The notes under the pieces were generated by a model that saw only the letters and a list, made by a program, of their open reading frames with translations, was not told where the DNA came from and ran no database searches. From Amylibacter sp. IMCC11727 (GTDB taxonomy: Bacteria; Pseudomonadota; Alphaproteobacteria; Rhodobacterales; Rhodobacteraceae): 64,000 bases of DNA. Below, in pieces: positions 35,143 to 43,980 of the stretch; position 1 is the first letter of the stretch, and each line of letters opens with the position of its first letter. The position numbers and the translations under genes were made by a program. The DNA is taken from NCBI RefSeq assembly GCF_029854195.1, contig NZ_CP122960.1:2362001-2426000 (forward strand). The letters are read 5' to 3'.

Positions 35143-36339
35143 TTACTCGCCTTTGTCCCACCGCACAGCCATTTGCGCACAGACCCCTGCCAAAGCAGCA
35201 AACACAAACAAAATCAACCCATAGCGCGGTTCAACTGATCCTTGAAAGACCCCAACAATGCCAACCGCAATCATCCCAAACGCAAACCGAGCCGCCATGG
35301 CAAAGGCCGATGCCGTGCCTTTACGCGCTTCAAACTGATCCATCACACCCGTCAGCGCATTGTTCCCAACCACATGCAACAAAGGCATCATCAGCAAGCC
35401 AGGACCATAAATCGCCCAGCGTCCAAACACCCCAAACGCCCCGCAAAAAAGCACCACGCCGCAGGCCATCACTAACATGCCCTGCCACAGCAGCGTTTCG
35501 CGATACCCAATCCGCCCCACAACAAAGATATTGATGAAGTTTGATACACCCGCCAGCAAGGCCCCCGCTGCAAATATCCAAGCATAGCTTTGCACTGACA
35601 GGCCAAAGGTTTCGACATACAGAAACGGCGTTGCCGCCACATAAATAAAGAAAACCCCGTTCATAAACGACAATGCAAGCAAGTACATCATCGCCACGCG
35701 GTTTTTTAAAATGCTGAAATACCCCTTCAACACCTGCCCAAGTGCCATAGGATTTCGCCGCTCCATCGGCAATGTTTCAGGCAATCGCAACGTGCTCACC
35801 GCACCTGCTACAACACCGCCAGCGGCCAGTCCCCAAAAGATGTACCGCCACCCCCAAGTGGTCGAAACCCATCCCCCCAAAACAGGGGCCACCATTGGCG
35901 CAATGACCATCACAACCATAATGATTGATTGCTTTTGTGACAGCTCATCGCCCGAATACAGGTCCGCCATCAACGCCCGCCCAGCCAACAATGATGCACT
36001 TCCCATCAAGGCTTGGAAAAATCGAAACACCACCAAGGTTTCCGCGTCACTAACCATCGCGCAGGCCACGGAAAACACCGCAAACCCTGCCAATCCAGCA
36101 ATCAAAACAGGACGCCGCCCAACGGCATCGCTCAACGGCCCTGCAAACAAGGGGCCAAGGGCCGTACCGAACAGAAACGCCCCGATGGAATACTGCACAA
36201 CTGCTTCACTTGCGGCCAAATCGCGGGCAATCACCCCAAGAGCGGGCAGATAGGCATCAATGGCAAAAGGGGCCAGCATCACAATCGCAGCCAACAATGC
36301 CAACAAGCTCTTTTCCGATGTGACAGGATCAAATTTCAC
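35143..36339 (-). CDS. MFS drug efflux transporter, Bcr/CflA family
   Basis: 398 residues with twelve likely membrane segments. Family marks: AIDAYLPALGVIARDL in helix 1, FAGPLSDAVGRRPVLIAGL between helices 2 and 3, and GRALMADLYSGDE with APVLGGWVSTTWGWRYIF at helices 4-5. Bcr/CflA pumps export bicyclomycin, chloramphenicol or cysteine-like compounds by proton antiport. It sits 24 bases after folB and just before the AAC(6')-like gene. Confidence 0.9.
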   Translation of the reverse strand: MKFDPVTSEKSLLALLAAIVMLAPFAIDAYLPALGVIARDLAASEAVVQYSIGAFLFGTALGPLFAGPLSDAVGRRPVLIAGLAGFAVFSVACAMVSDAETLVVFRFFQALMGSASLLAGRALMADLYSGDELSQKQSIIMVVMVIAPMVAPVLGGWVSTTWGWRYIFWGLAAGGVVAGAVSTLRLPETLPMERRNPMALGQVLKGYFSILKNRVAMMYLLALSFMNGVFFIYVAATPFLYVETFGLSVQSYAWIFAAGALLAGVSNFINIFVVGRIGYRETLLWQGMLVMACGVVLFCGAFGVFGRWAIYGPGLLMMPLLHVVGNNALTGVMDQFEARKGTASAFAMAARFAFGMIAVGIVGVFQGSVEPRYGLILFVFAALAGVCAQMAVRWDKGE

Positions 36340-36363
36340 CGCACGCCCCTATTTTCATTCAGG

Positions 36364-37257
36364 CTACAGCGCCGATGGATCAAGCGCCACATCTAAACGG
36401 TCATCTTTGATGTCACCACAAGCAAGCACACGCGCTGCGTTAAACTCGGCCCCGAACCATACGGCCAGTCCAACTGCATCATCTCCTGCTGGTTGCTCCA
36501 CAGCATCCATTGCAATGCGCGACGGCGCCCAAACGGACATCTGTCCGTTCTTCAACGCCCAGTCCAACTCGGTGCGTGTGCCAACCACCACGCATCGCGC
36601 GTCACGCGCCGCCAAAACCCACGCCGCCTGTTCAATGGCCAGCAACTGCAATCGTTGGTCAGGCTCGGCTTTCCCCGTCAGATCAACCGCCGCATTTGGC
36701 TCGACGCACAACACAACAGGCGCATCCATTGCGGTGATCTGATCAAGCCATGCGCCCAACGCGTCCCCGCGCACGATTGCATCTGGCAAAAACACCACCA
36801 CTGGTCGTACTTGCACGCCAGCATCGACAGATCCCGCATCTTCACGAACCCGCACAATTTCCACGCCCAGCGATCCAGGTCCACGTTCGGTCTTTTCAAT
36901 CCGCACAAAAACCCGCTCTGCCAATTTATGCTGCAAAATCCGCGTCGCAACCCGCTCTGCCAAGGTTTCCAGCAGGTTCAACCGCTCCGCTGCCAACTCA
37001 GCTTCAATCGCCTCGGTAATGGTGTCATAGGACAGAACCGCATCCACATCATCGGTCTGCGCACCGTCATGGCGCGCCACTTCCAACACCACATTAAACC
37101 GCAGGCCCTGCGTCACGCCACGCTCTGCTTGAAATGCACCAATTTCTACAGATTTCGAATAATCTCGCACCGCAATACGGTCGAGCGGTTGACCAATCGC
37201 GCTCGCGATGGATCGCGCTTCTAACGTATCAAACGCCAATGCTGTTTCATCGGTCAT
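36364..37257 (-). CDS. folB: dihydroneopterin aldolase with C-terminal extension
   Basis: Residues about 25-145 form a FolB domain: IAVRDYSKSVEIGAFQAERG, then DAVLSYDTITEAIEAELAAE, RLNLLETLAERVATRIL (substrate-binding Glu) and VRIEKTERGPGSLGVEIVR. It makes the pterin precursor for FolP two genes on. The last ~150 residues (PVVVFLPDAIVRGDALGAWL and onward) are not part of the normal ~120-residue enzyme; this part has an alpha/beta look and no family I can name. GAGGAG stands 6 bases before the ATG at 37257. Confidence 0.85.
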   Translation of the reverse strand: MTDETALAFDTLEARSIASAIGQPLDRIAVRDYSKSVEIGAFQAERGVTQGLRFNVVLEVARHDGAQTDDVDAVLSYDTITEAIEAELAAERLNLLETLAERVATRILQHKLAERVFVRIEKTERGPGSLGVEIVRVREDAGSVDAGVQVRPVVVFLPDAIVRGDALGAWLDQITAMDAPVVLCVEPNAAVDLTGKAEPDQRLQLLAIEQAAWVLAARDARCVVVGTRTELDWALKNGQMSVWAPSRIAMDAVEQPAGDDAVGLAVWFGAEFNAARVLACGDIKDDRLDVALDPSAL

Positions 37258-37355
37258 GGCCATCTCCTCACCATCATCTTTCGCCCCTATTGCCCTATTC
37301 GTCGCAAAACAACAAACGAATAGAACGCCATCTCACCTTGCGCTACAGTCAGGGA

Positions 37356-37976
37356 ATGAAACAAAGCCTTCTTATCGCCGCCCTTCTCGCCTTTGCACAA
37401 CCCGCATTGGCGTGTTCGCCCGCAACCTTTGCACCTAAATTCAACAAAACGATCCCTGCGAAGCCCGATCAAAAACTGTTCACCGAGGCCGTCCTGATCG
37501 CCACGAATTTTGAAAGATGCAAAGTTGGCAAGCGCGGCTTGAAAACCCATGCCTCACTTCGCAAGGCCGCGCTCATTCACTCGCGCAACATGGCAAAAAC
37601 ACGCAAATTCAGCCACACCTCAAAGGCTGGCAACGCGCGCACCGTCAAAGACCGTGCAAAACTGGCAAACCTGAAATGGCGTTGGCTTGGGGAAAACATC
37701 GCACTGCAAAACCGCTACCAATTTGGCAATCGCGTCCCGTTTCGCATCATTGACGCGGCAGCATGTAAATTTTCCAATCCGAAAACAGGCGCGACAATCC
37801 CGCCCCACACTTACGCCAGTTTGGCGCAAAGCGTGACAGCCTCCTGGATGAATTCAAAGGGCCACCGCGAAAACATTCAATCCCGCTACGCAGGACGCAT
37901 GGCAACCGCAGTGGTCTTGGATGCAAGCGCACCCAATTGCGGAAAATACTACATCACGCAGGTGTTTTCGAACTAG
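37356..37976 (+). CDS. secreted CAP-domain protein (SCP-like)
   Basis: 206 residues: signal peptide KQSLLIAALLAFAQPALA, then a CAP domain from about residue 40 with LIHSRNMAKTRKFSHTS, WRWLGENIAL, and SWMNSKGHRENIQSRY, the CAP1-type motif GHRENI. Such domains in bacteria are secreted and of unclear activity. Its end overlaps the SleB-type gene on the other strand by four bases. Confidence 0.88.
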   Translation: MKQSLLIAALLAFAQPALACSPATFAPKFNKTIPAKPDQKLFTEAVLIATNFERCKVGKRGLKTHASLRKAALIHSRNMAKTRKFSHTSKAGNARTVKDRAKLANLKWRWLGENIALQNRYQFGNRVPFRIIDAAACKFSNPKTGATIPPHTYASLAQSVTASWMNSKGHRENIQSRYAGRMATAVVLDASAPNCGKYYITQVFSN

Positions 37977-38695
37977 CTCGGCTTGTAAAACAAATGCACG
38001 CCCACTTTCGCAGTGCGCAGGAATTTACGTGACCAACTCGGGCGTACAGCCGTTGTGTGATAAAACAACGCCCCGCCAGTAATCTTTGGCAAACGACCAT
38101 CCAGTTTCAGGCGGGCCATCTTTGCCACCCGCGCATAGGCTTTGGGTTCGTGGTAAACTTCAGCTTTGCCATCACATTTATACGAAAATTGGCATCCAGG
38201 TCGGCCACCAACCCCTTGGCTGATCACACCACAAACAGAATTCGGGAAACGGCTGGAGTTTTTGCGATTTAAAATCACCTCAGCCACCGCTGAAATCCCC
38301 TTAAAGCTTTCGCCGCGCGCCTCAAAGTACAAGGCTTCCGTCAAACACGCCCATTCAGCACCACCAGATGCCTTTGGTACGCTGTTCAGTTCTTTAAAGC
38401 TGGATACAACGGCACCGGACGTGGCGCTTGCTTTTGCGACCTTCACCTTTGGCTTCGCGCTTTTAGGCTTGGACCAGCTGGCAATACGAACAATCGAACG
38501 CCCACCAACACCTGCAATCTTCTTGGCGCGATTCGTCCCCAGCGCCATCAGCAAACGGCGCTCTTGGGACAGGATTTTGTTTACAGGCTCGAAGTCGGCA
38601 TTTTCAGCGGACACAGCAACAGGTGCGCAAAACGCAACAACAACAGCACAAAACACCGTAGATTTCACGGATTTCAAACTCGGCAGCAGAATCAT
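37973..38695 (-). CDS. SleB/CwlJ-type cell-wall hydrolase
   Basis: 240 residues: signal peptide (VKSTVFCAVVVAFCAPVAVS), a basic linker rich in Lys/Ala, then a Hydrolase_2 domain from about residue 115: EWACLTEALYFEARGESFKG (catalytic Glu), VAEVILNRKNSSRFPNSVCG and GCQFSYKCDGKA, ending HTTAVRPSW. Cleaves peptidoglycan in the periplasm. ATG at 38695; a GTG precedes it directly. Confidence 0.9.
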   Translation of the reverse strand: MILLPSLKSVKSTVFCAVVVAFCAPVAVSAENADFEPVNKILSQERRLLMALGTNRAKKIAGVGGRSIVRIASWSKPKSAKPKVKVAKASATSGAVVSSFKELNSVPKASGGAEWACLTEALYFEARGESFKGISAVAEVILNRKNSSRFPNSVCGVISQGVGGRPGCQFSYKCDGKAEVYHEPKAYARVAKMARLKLDGRLPKITGGALFYHTTAVRPSWSRKFLRTAKVGVHLFYKPS

Positions 38696-38846
38696 CACTC
38701 TATCTTAACGACGCACATTCAACGGCAGATATCGAACGCGCTCGTCCCCTTTCAGCGAATAGTTAGAACGCCATATAGACCAAATAATTTGAAAAGCCCA
38801 GATTTTATGGCAATTGCCCTTTGGTCAAGCAGTCGCAGGGATCAAA

Positions 38847-41414
38847 TTACACAGATTTTGCATCCAAAATTGCGGTCTGCGCCGCGGCCAATCGGGCCAC
38901 TGGAGCGCGGTACGGCGAACAAGAAACGTAATCCAGCCCGATCTTATGACAAAACGCAACGGACGCGGGATCGCCCCCATGTTCGCCACATAACCCCAGC
39001 TCAATATCGCAGCGCGCCTCTTTGGCCCGCGTTGCGGCCAGCATCACCAACTCACCCACTGCATCCAAATCAATCGAATGGAACGGATCTTCGGAATACA
39101 CACCAGTATTGACATAATCGCGCATGAACCGCCCCGCATCATCGCGCGACAATCCATAAGTCATCTGGGTCAAATCGTTGGTCCCAAAGCTTAGGAATTC
39201 GGAAAACTGCGCAATATGCCCAGCCTTCAGCGCCGCACGCGGCGTTTCCACCATCACACCCACTGAATATTCCAATCGCTGCCCCGTTGCGATCTGCACC
39301 TCTGATGCCACGGCATCCACACGGGATTTGACGATTTCCACCTCTTTATTGGCCGACACCAGCGGAATCATAATCTCTGGTTTGATCGGCGTGCCATGGG
39401 CCTCTTGCACATGCGCAGCCGCTTCAAATATCGCCCGTGCCTGCATCTCATAAATACCAGGAACGGTCAGCCCCAACCGCACACCGCGCATTCCCAACAT
39501 CGGGTTATATTCGCTCAAATCCTCGGTCCGTCCCATCACCTTGGCCAAGGGCAAATCCATCGCTTCGGCCAAACTGCGGATTTCCTTGGATGATTGGGGC
39601 AAAAACTCGTGCAACGGCGGGTCGAGCAGGCGAATACACACGGGCAACCCTGCCATCAGCCCAAACAATTCCACAAAATCGGCCCGCTGCATCGGCATCA
39701 ACCGATCCAGCGCGGCTTGCCGATCCTGATCTTGATCCGCGAATATCATCTCGCGCATTGCGGTTAATCGACCAGGTTCAAAAAACATATGCTCCGTGCG
39801 GCACAACCCAATACCATCAACCCGAAACGTTTTGGCCAGCCGCGCATCATTTGGCGTGTCCGCATTGGCCCGCACACCCAAACGGCGAAACTCGTCTGTC
39901 CAATCCAGCAGCGTGTTAAACGCTCCACCCAGATCAGGCTCCACCAAATCCGTCGCGCCCTCGATCACTTCGCCACTGGCCCCATCCAGCGTGATAATGT
40001 CACCCTCTTCGAACTGGCGTCCATCTGGCAGCTCAAATCGCTTGCGCCGCAGATCAATATCCACATCCGCCGCCCCCACGATACACGGCAAGCCCAACCC
40101 CCGAGCAATCACCGCCGCATGGCTCGTGATCCCGCCCCGCGTGGTCAAAATCCCCTGCGCCGAATGCATCCCACGAATATCCTCAGGCGAGGTTTCAGTG
40201 CGCACCAAAATACAGTTTTCCCCCTGCGCAGCACTTGCCTGCGCGGCCTCAGCGGTGAAAACAATCTTGCCCGAATTGGCCCCAGGGCTGGCGGCAATCC
40301 CATGGGTCAACACGCCGTATTCCGCCTTTGGATCAATCTGGCGGTGCAACATTTCCGTCAACGATCCGGGTGTTACAGACAACAAGGCCTCAGCCTTGCT
40401 GCGCAATCCATCCGCCACCAACGTCACGGCGATTTCCACCTCTGCGCGGCCAGATCGTTCTGCAGGGCTAGCATCCAGCACCCAAACCGCGCCGTCTTGC
40501 ACCGCAAACTGCAACATCATTTCGTCTTTTAAAACCGAACGCGCGGTCCGCGCTAAGGATTGCAACTGCCCAAACACTTTTGGCGCCGCCTCTTCCAACG
40601 ACAGCCCCCGATCATCGCGGCTCAAATACAATTCCCCACCGCGACCCGTCACCGCGTCATGCCCGTGGGTTTCGCTTTTGTATCGTCCGTGTGATCCCGC
40701 TTGCCCCGTAATCAGCGAAGTAAACTGCGCCGATCCCACGCCGCATTCGCCATCACCCGTACCCCAAGCCATATCCTGAATAATCAGCCCCAGCCCCGCA
40801 TCTGCGGGCGCGCCACGCGCTTGACGCAAAATCCGCGCTGTTGTGCCTTCCCACATCCGCGCAACCGCACGCAAAACCTGCTGCAACTGTTCCATTGGGT
40901 CTTGCGGGAACGGTTCATCCAACTCGTCTTCGTAAAACGCCAACAACGCTGTGGCCAGCCGACCATAATCCCGTCCACGGTTGATGAACTCTTCTTCTAC
41001 CAATTCTTCCAGATCATCTTCGTCGAGCCGCGCCACCTTTAACGCATAGGACCGAATGAACCGACAATACAAATCATTGGCCCGATCCAGCCCCAAATCC
41101 CGCGCCAAAACATCACGCGTTTGATCGTTCATGCCAATGTTCAAAATGGCCCGTGGCCCGCCCCAATTGCGCTGCTCGGGGGATCGACGCACCGAATACA
41201 AAACACCAGGTTTCAGCACATCGTTAAACATACTCAAATCAGGCAGTTCACCCAGCGCCAACTTATGAACAGCGGCCTTGGATACGGCAAATCCACGGGG
41301 CACAGGCATGTCTGCTTGCAACAACTTGGCCAACACCTCGGCGCGCACGCCATATTCGGCGGCTGGCAAATCTGCCGTTGCCGTGATTTCTGCGATATCC
41401 GCGAAATCGGTCAT
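38847..41414 (-). CDS. divergent pyruvate phosphate dikinase-like PEP-utilising enzyme
   Basis: 855 residues in PPDK order. The swivelling His domain holds GGITSHAAVIARGLGLPCIV with the phosphorylated His, and the C-terminal PEP/pyruvate barrel holds RTEHMFFEPGRL, VGVMVETPRAAL, FLSFGTNDLTQMTYGLSRDD and LGLCGEHGGDP with the catalytic Cys. The N-terminal ATP-grasp part is weak: the usual KGANLAEM start is replaced by EYGVRAEVLAKLLQADMPVP, and the VFGN-type motif reads IIQDMAWGTGDGECGVG. It may be a paralogue with changed function. Two terminator-like bases of the glyS operon precede it on the same strand. Confidence 0.85.
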   Translation of the reverse strand: MTDFADIAEITATADLPAAEYGVRAEVLAKLLQADMPVPRGFAVSKAAVHKLALGELPDLSMFNDVLKPGVLYSVRRSPEQRNWGGPRAILNIGMNDQTRDVLARDLGLDRANDLYCRFIRSYALKVARLDEDDLEELVEEEFINRGRDYGRLATALLAFYEDELDEPFPQDPMEQLQQVLRAVARMWEGTTARILRQARGAPADAGLGLIIQDMAWGTGDGECGVGSAQFTSLITGQAGSHGRYKSETHGHDAVTGRGGELYLSRDDRGLSLEEAAPKVFGQLQSLARTARSVLKDEMMLQFAVQDGAVWVLDASPAERSGRAEVEIAVTLVADGLRSKAEALLSVTPGSLTEMLHRQIDPKAEYGVLTHGIAASPGANSGKIVFTAEAAQASAAQGENCILVRTETSPEDIRGMHSAQGILTTRGGITSHAAVIARGLGLPCIVGAADVDIDLRRKRFELPDGRQFEEGDIITLDGASGEVIEGATDLVEPDLGGAFNTLLDWTDEFRRLGVRANADTPNDARLAKTFRVDGIGLCRTEHMFFEPGRLTAMREMIFADQDQDRQAALDRLMPMQRADFVELFGLMAGLPVCIRLLDPPLHEFLPQSSKEIRSLAEAMDLPLAKVMGRTEDLSEYNPMLGMRGVRLGLTVPGIYEMQARAIFEAAAHVQEAHGTPIKPEIMIPLVSANKEVEIVKSRVDAVASEVQIATGQRLEYSVGVMVETPRAALKAGHIAQFSEFLSFGTNDLTQMTYGLSRDDAGRFMRDYVNTGVYSEDPFHSIDLDAVGELVMLAATRAKEARCDIELGLCGEHGGDPASVAFCHKIGLDYVSCSPYRAPVARLAAAQTAILDAKSV

Positions 41415-41516
41415 GCCAATCTGTCCCCGTTGTCTGTTACGGAAAAGACTAGGCCGCAAATGCTGCAAGCGCAACATTTAGATTTCTGCAATGCAGCGAA
41501 AACCAAAAGCACAACC

Positions 41517-41537
41517 GCCCCCGAGTCAATCGGGGGC
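41517..41537 (-). terminator. hairpin after glyS
   Basis: GCCCCCGA (41517-41524) and TCGGGGGC (41530-41537) pair perfectly around five bases, 18 bases after the glyS stop. No T-run follows. It has the same CCCCGA-N5-TCGGGG core as the hairpin at 2167-2185. Confidence 0.6.
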
Positions 41538-41555
41538 TTCTCCCAGACGGGATGC

Positions 41556-43979
41556 TTACCCTTCAACCTTGGTAAAGTCGGCAACCTGTCCCATCACGGT
41601 ACGAATACGACTGAGCAAATTCAAACGGTTGCGGCGCACGGTATCGCTGTCCGCATTCACCTGAACTGCCTCAAAGAACGCATCAATCGGCCCGCGCAAC
41701 GCCGCCATGGCGGTCATCGCCGCGCCAAAATCCTCGGTCTCCATCGCAGGAGCAATCGCCGCCTCTGCGGTGTCGAGCGCCCCGAACAACGCCCGTTCTT
41801 CATCCTGCTCTGCAAACTTAATGTCCGCACCGTAAGAATACTCAACGCCGTCCTTCTCCTCGGCCTGCGTCAAAATATTATTCGCCCGCTTGAACCCTTG
41901 CAGCAGGTTGGTCCCGTCGTCCGAGCCCACAAACCCCTGCAAAGCCTCCGCCCGCTTCACCAACGACGTGAAATCATCGTTGTTCGGCATCGCCAAACAA
42001 GCGTCGATCACATCGTGGGAAATGCCTTTGTCGCGGAGATAGACTTTGAGGCGGTCATGGAAGAAGGAGAGGATTGGCTTACTTTGATCGTCTAAGAACC
42101 ACAGTAACTCGATAGTGTTGGCTTGGTACTTACCACCATCAACGAAACTAAGATCAATGCTATTTGCATCAATTCCCGACGAAATTTTTGCTGTTAGTTC
42201 CCCAATTTTGCACTTTTCAAGAGCATGGAAAGTGTTTCCGACTTCCTCAAATGTCGCCAAAAGCTCTGATTGTTCGAGCACCGCTTTATTTAAATCACGT
42301 GACAGGAAATCAATAAGATATTTGTCGCGACTTAAGGCTGCTTCAGCTTCTTCAATCACACCATCGGGGTACTGACCGTAAGCGATTTCATCGCTGCCGT
42401 CTAATATTTCTAATTCAGCTTGGTCAAAGGCGAAGGAAACTGATCGTCTTAGCTGAAAGTAAAAACCGTTCATTGCCAGAGACTTTAATGAGGCCCGTAC
42501 CCCATTCTCCAACACCAACCGAATAACTCCCAGCGCCGCTCGGCGTAGCGCAAACGGGTCTTTACTCCCCGTCGGCTTTTCATCAATCGCCCAGAACCCT
42601 GTCAGCGTATCAATCTTATCCGCCAGCGCCACGGCCACAGACACAGGCGCGCTTGGCACATCGTCGCTTGGCCCCAGCGGCGAATAATGCTCTTGCGCCG
42701 CCGCTGCCACCTCAACGGATTTACCCGCTTCAACCGCATAATACCGCCCCATCAGCCCTTGCAGCTCTGGAAACTCATACACCATCTCAGACGACAAATC
42801 CGCCTTGGCAAATCGCGCCGCCTCTTCCGCCGCATCCGCATCCGCGCCCACCACAGGCGCGATCTCGCGGGCCAGCGCCGCAATGCGATCAATCCGCTCC
42901 GCCTGTGATCCCAGTTTATTGTGGAAGGTCACATTAGACAGCTTATCGGTCCACGCCGTGTAATCCTCCTGCGCCACGCGCAGGTCATTTTCCCAGAAAA
43001 ACTTCGCATCCGACAACCGCGCGAACAGCACCTTCTGGTTCCCCGCCAAAATCGTCGCGCCATTATCAATCGTCTCGCGGTTCGCCACGGTCACGAACTT
43101 CTCAATCCGCTCAGTTTTCGGGTTCCGCACACTGAAAAACTTCTGATGTTCTTTCATGGATGTCTGCAACACCTCTGGCGGCAGCCCAAGGAAATCCTCG
43201 GCAATATCCCCCATCAGCACCACAGGCCATTCCACAAGGCCCGCAACCTCGGCCAGCAATCCTTTGTCTTCAACAACTTCCAGCCCCAGCGCAAACGCCC
43301 CGTTCGTCGCGTCATTCCAAATCGCCGCCGCACGTTCCTCGGCATCCAGCACAACATGCGCCTTCGCCAATTCCGCTTGATACTGCTCAAACGATGTTAC
43401 CTTAAACGCATCAGGCGCATGGAACCGATGGCCGCAGGTCGTGTCACCCGACACAATCCCATCCACATCAAACGGCACAACCTCTGCACCCTCTGCATCA
43501 TGCAAAATGCACAGGATAGAATGCAACGGCCGCACCCATTTCAACGCTCCAGCCCCCCAGCGCATGGATTTCGGCCACGGGAAATTGCGCACCACATTTG
43601 GCACCACATCCGCAATAATCGCGCTCGCATCCCGCCCTGGCTTTTCGATCAGGGCAAAATACACCTGCCCCTTCTTCTCGTCGCGCACCTCAAGCTGATC
43701 CTTCGAAACCCCAGCTCCGCGCAAGAACCCCTCAATCGCCTTTTCAGGCGCATCCACACGCGGCCCTTTGCGTTCTTCCTTCACATCGGGGGATCGATCC
43801 GTCAGCCCCACAACAGACAGGCACAAACGGCGCGGCGTCACAAACGCCCCCGCAGACTCGTACGTCAAACCCGCCTCAACCAGCCCGTCTGTGACCAGCT
43901 TTTTCAAATCCTCAGACGCACGCTTTTGCATCCGCGCAGGGATTTCTTCGGAAAACAGTTCTAACAGCAGATCAGCCAT
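41556..43979 (-). CDS. glyS: glycyl-tRNA synthetase beta subunit
   Basis: 807 residues, longer than the ~690 of E. coli GlyS. Start MADLLLELFSEEIPARMQKR, PRRLCLSVVGLTDRSPDVKE, core YEFPELQGLMGRYYAVEAGK and ALADKIDTLTGFW with GSKDPFALRRAALGVIRLVL, and the late LSFFHDRLKVYLRDKGISHD. The part between residues about 500 and 640 is coded by a block of clearly lower G+C (see the separate entry) and has no counterpart I can name in the usual GlyS. The gene is co-transcribed with glyQ and a DUF6446 gene between them. Confidence 0.93.
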   Translation of the reverse strand: MADLLLELFSEEIPARMQKRASEDLKKLVTDGLVEAGLTYESAGAFVTPRRLCLSVVGLTDRSPDVKEERKGPRVDAPEKAIEGFLRGAGVSKDQLEVRDEKKGQVYFALIEKPGRDASAIIADVVPNVVRNFPWPKSMRWGAGALKWVRPLHSILCILHDAEGAEVVPFDVDGIVSGDTTCGHRFHAPDAFKVTSFEQYQAELAKAHVVLDAEERAAAIWNDATNGAFALGLEVVEDKGLLAEVAGLVEWPVVLMGDIAEDFLGLPPEVLQTSMKEHQKFFSVRNPKTERIEKFVTVANRETIDNGATILAGNQKVLFARLSDAKFFWENDLRVAQEDYTAWTDKLSNVTFHNKLGSQAERIDRIAALAREIAPVVGADADAAEEAARFAKADLSSEMVYEFPELQGLMGRYYAVEAGKSVEVAAAAQEHYSPLGPSDDVPSAPVSVAVALADKIDTLTGFWAIDEKPTGSKDPFALRRAALGVIRLVLENGVRASLKSLAMNGFYFQLRRSVSFAFDQAELEILDGSDEIAYGQYPDGVIEEAEAALSRDKYLIDFLSRDLNKAVLEQSELLATFEEVGNTFHALEKCKIGELTAKISSGIDANSIDLSFVDGGKYQANTIELLWFLDDQSKPILSFFHDRLKVYLRDKGISHDVIDACLAMPNNDDFTSLVKRAEALQGFVGSDDGTNLLQGFKRANNILTQAEEKDGVEYSYGADIKFAEQDEERALFGALDTAEAAIAPAMETEDFGAAMTAMAALRGPIDAFFEAVQVNADSDTVRRNRLNLLSRIRTVMGQVADFTKVEG
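42061..42480 (-). other. low-G+C in-frame block inside glyS
   Basis: My count over these 420 bases is 176 G+C (42%), against 40 of 60 in 42661-42720 and 38 of 60 in 41881-41940. The block codes for about 140 residues, from near FYFQLRRSVSFAFDQAELEI to near GKYQANTIELLWFLDDQSKP, with Asn, Lys, Ile and Ser codons unlike the neighbours. The frame is kept throughout. It ends just before the conserved LSFFHDRLKVYLRD. Confidence 0.75.
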
Positions 43980-43980
43980 C

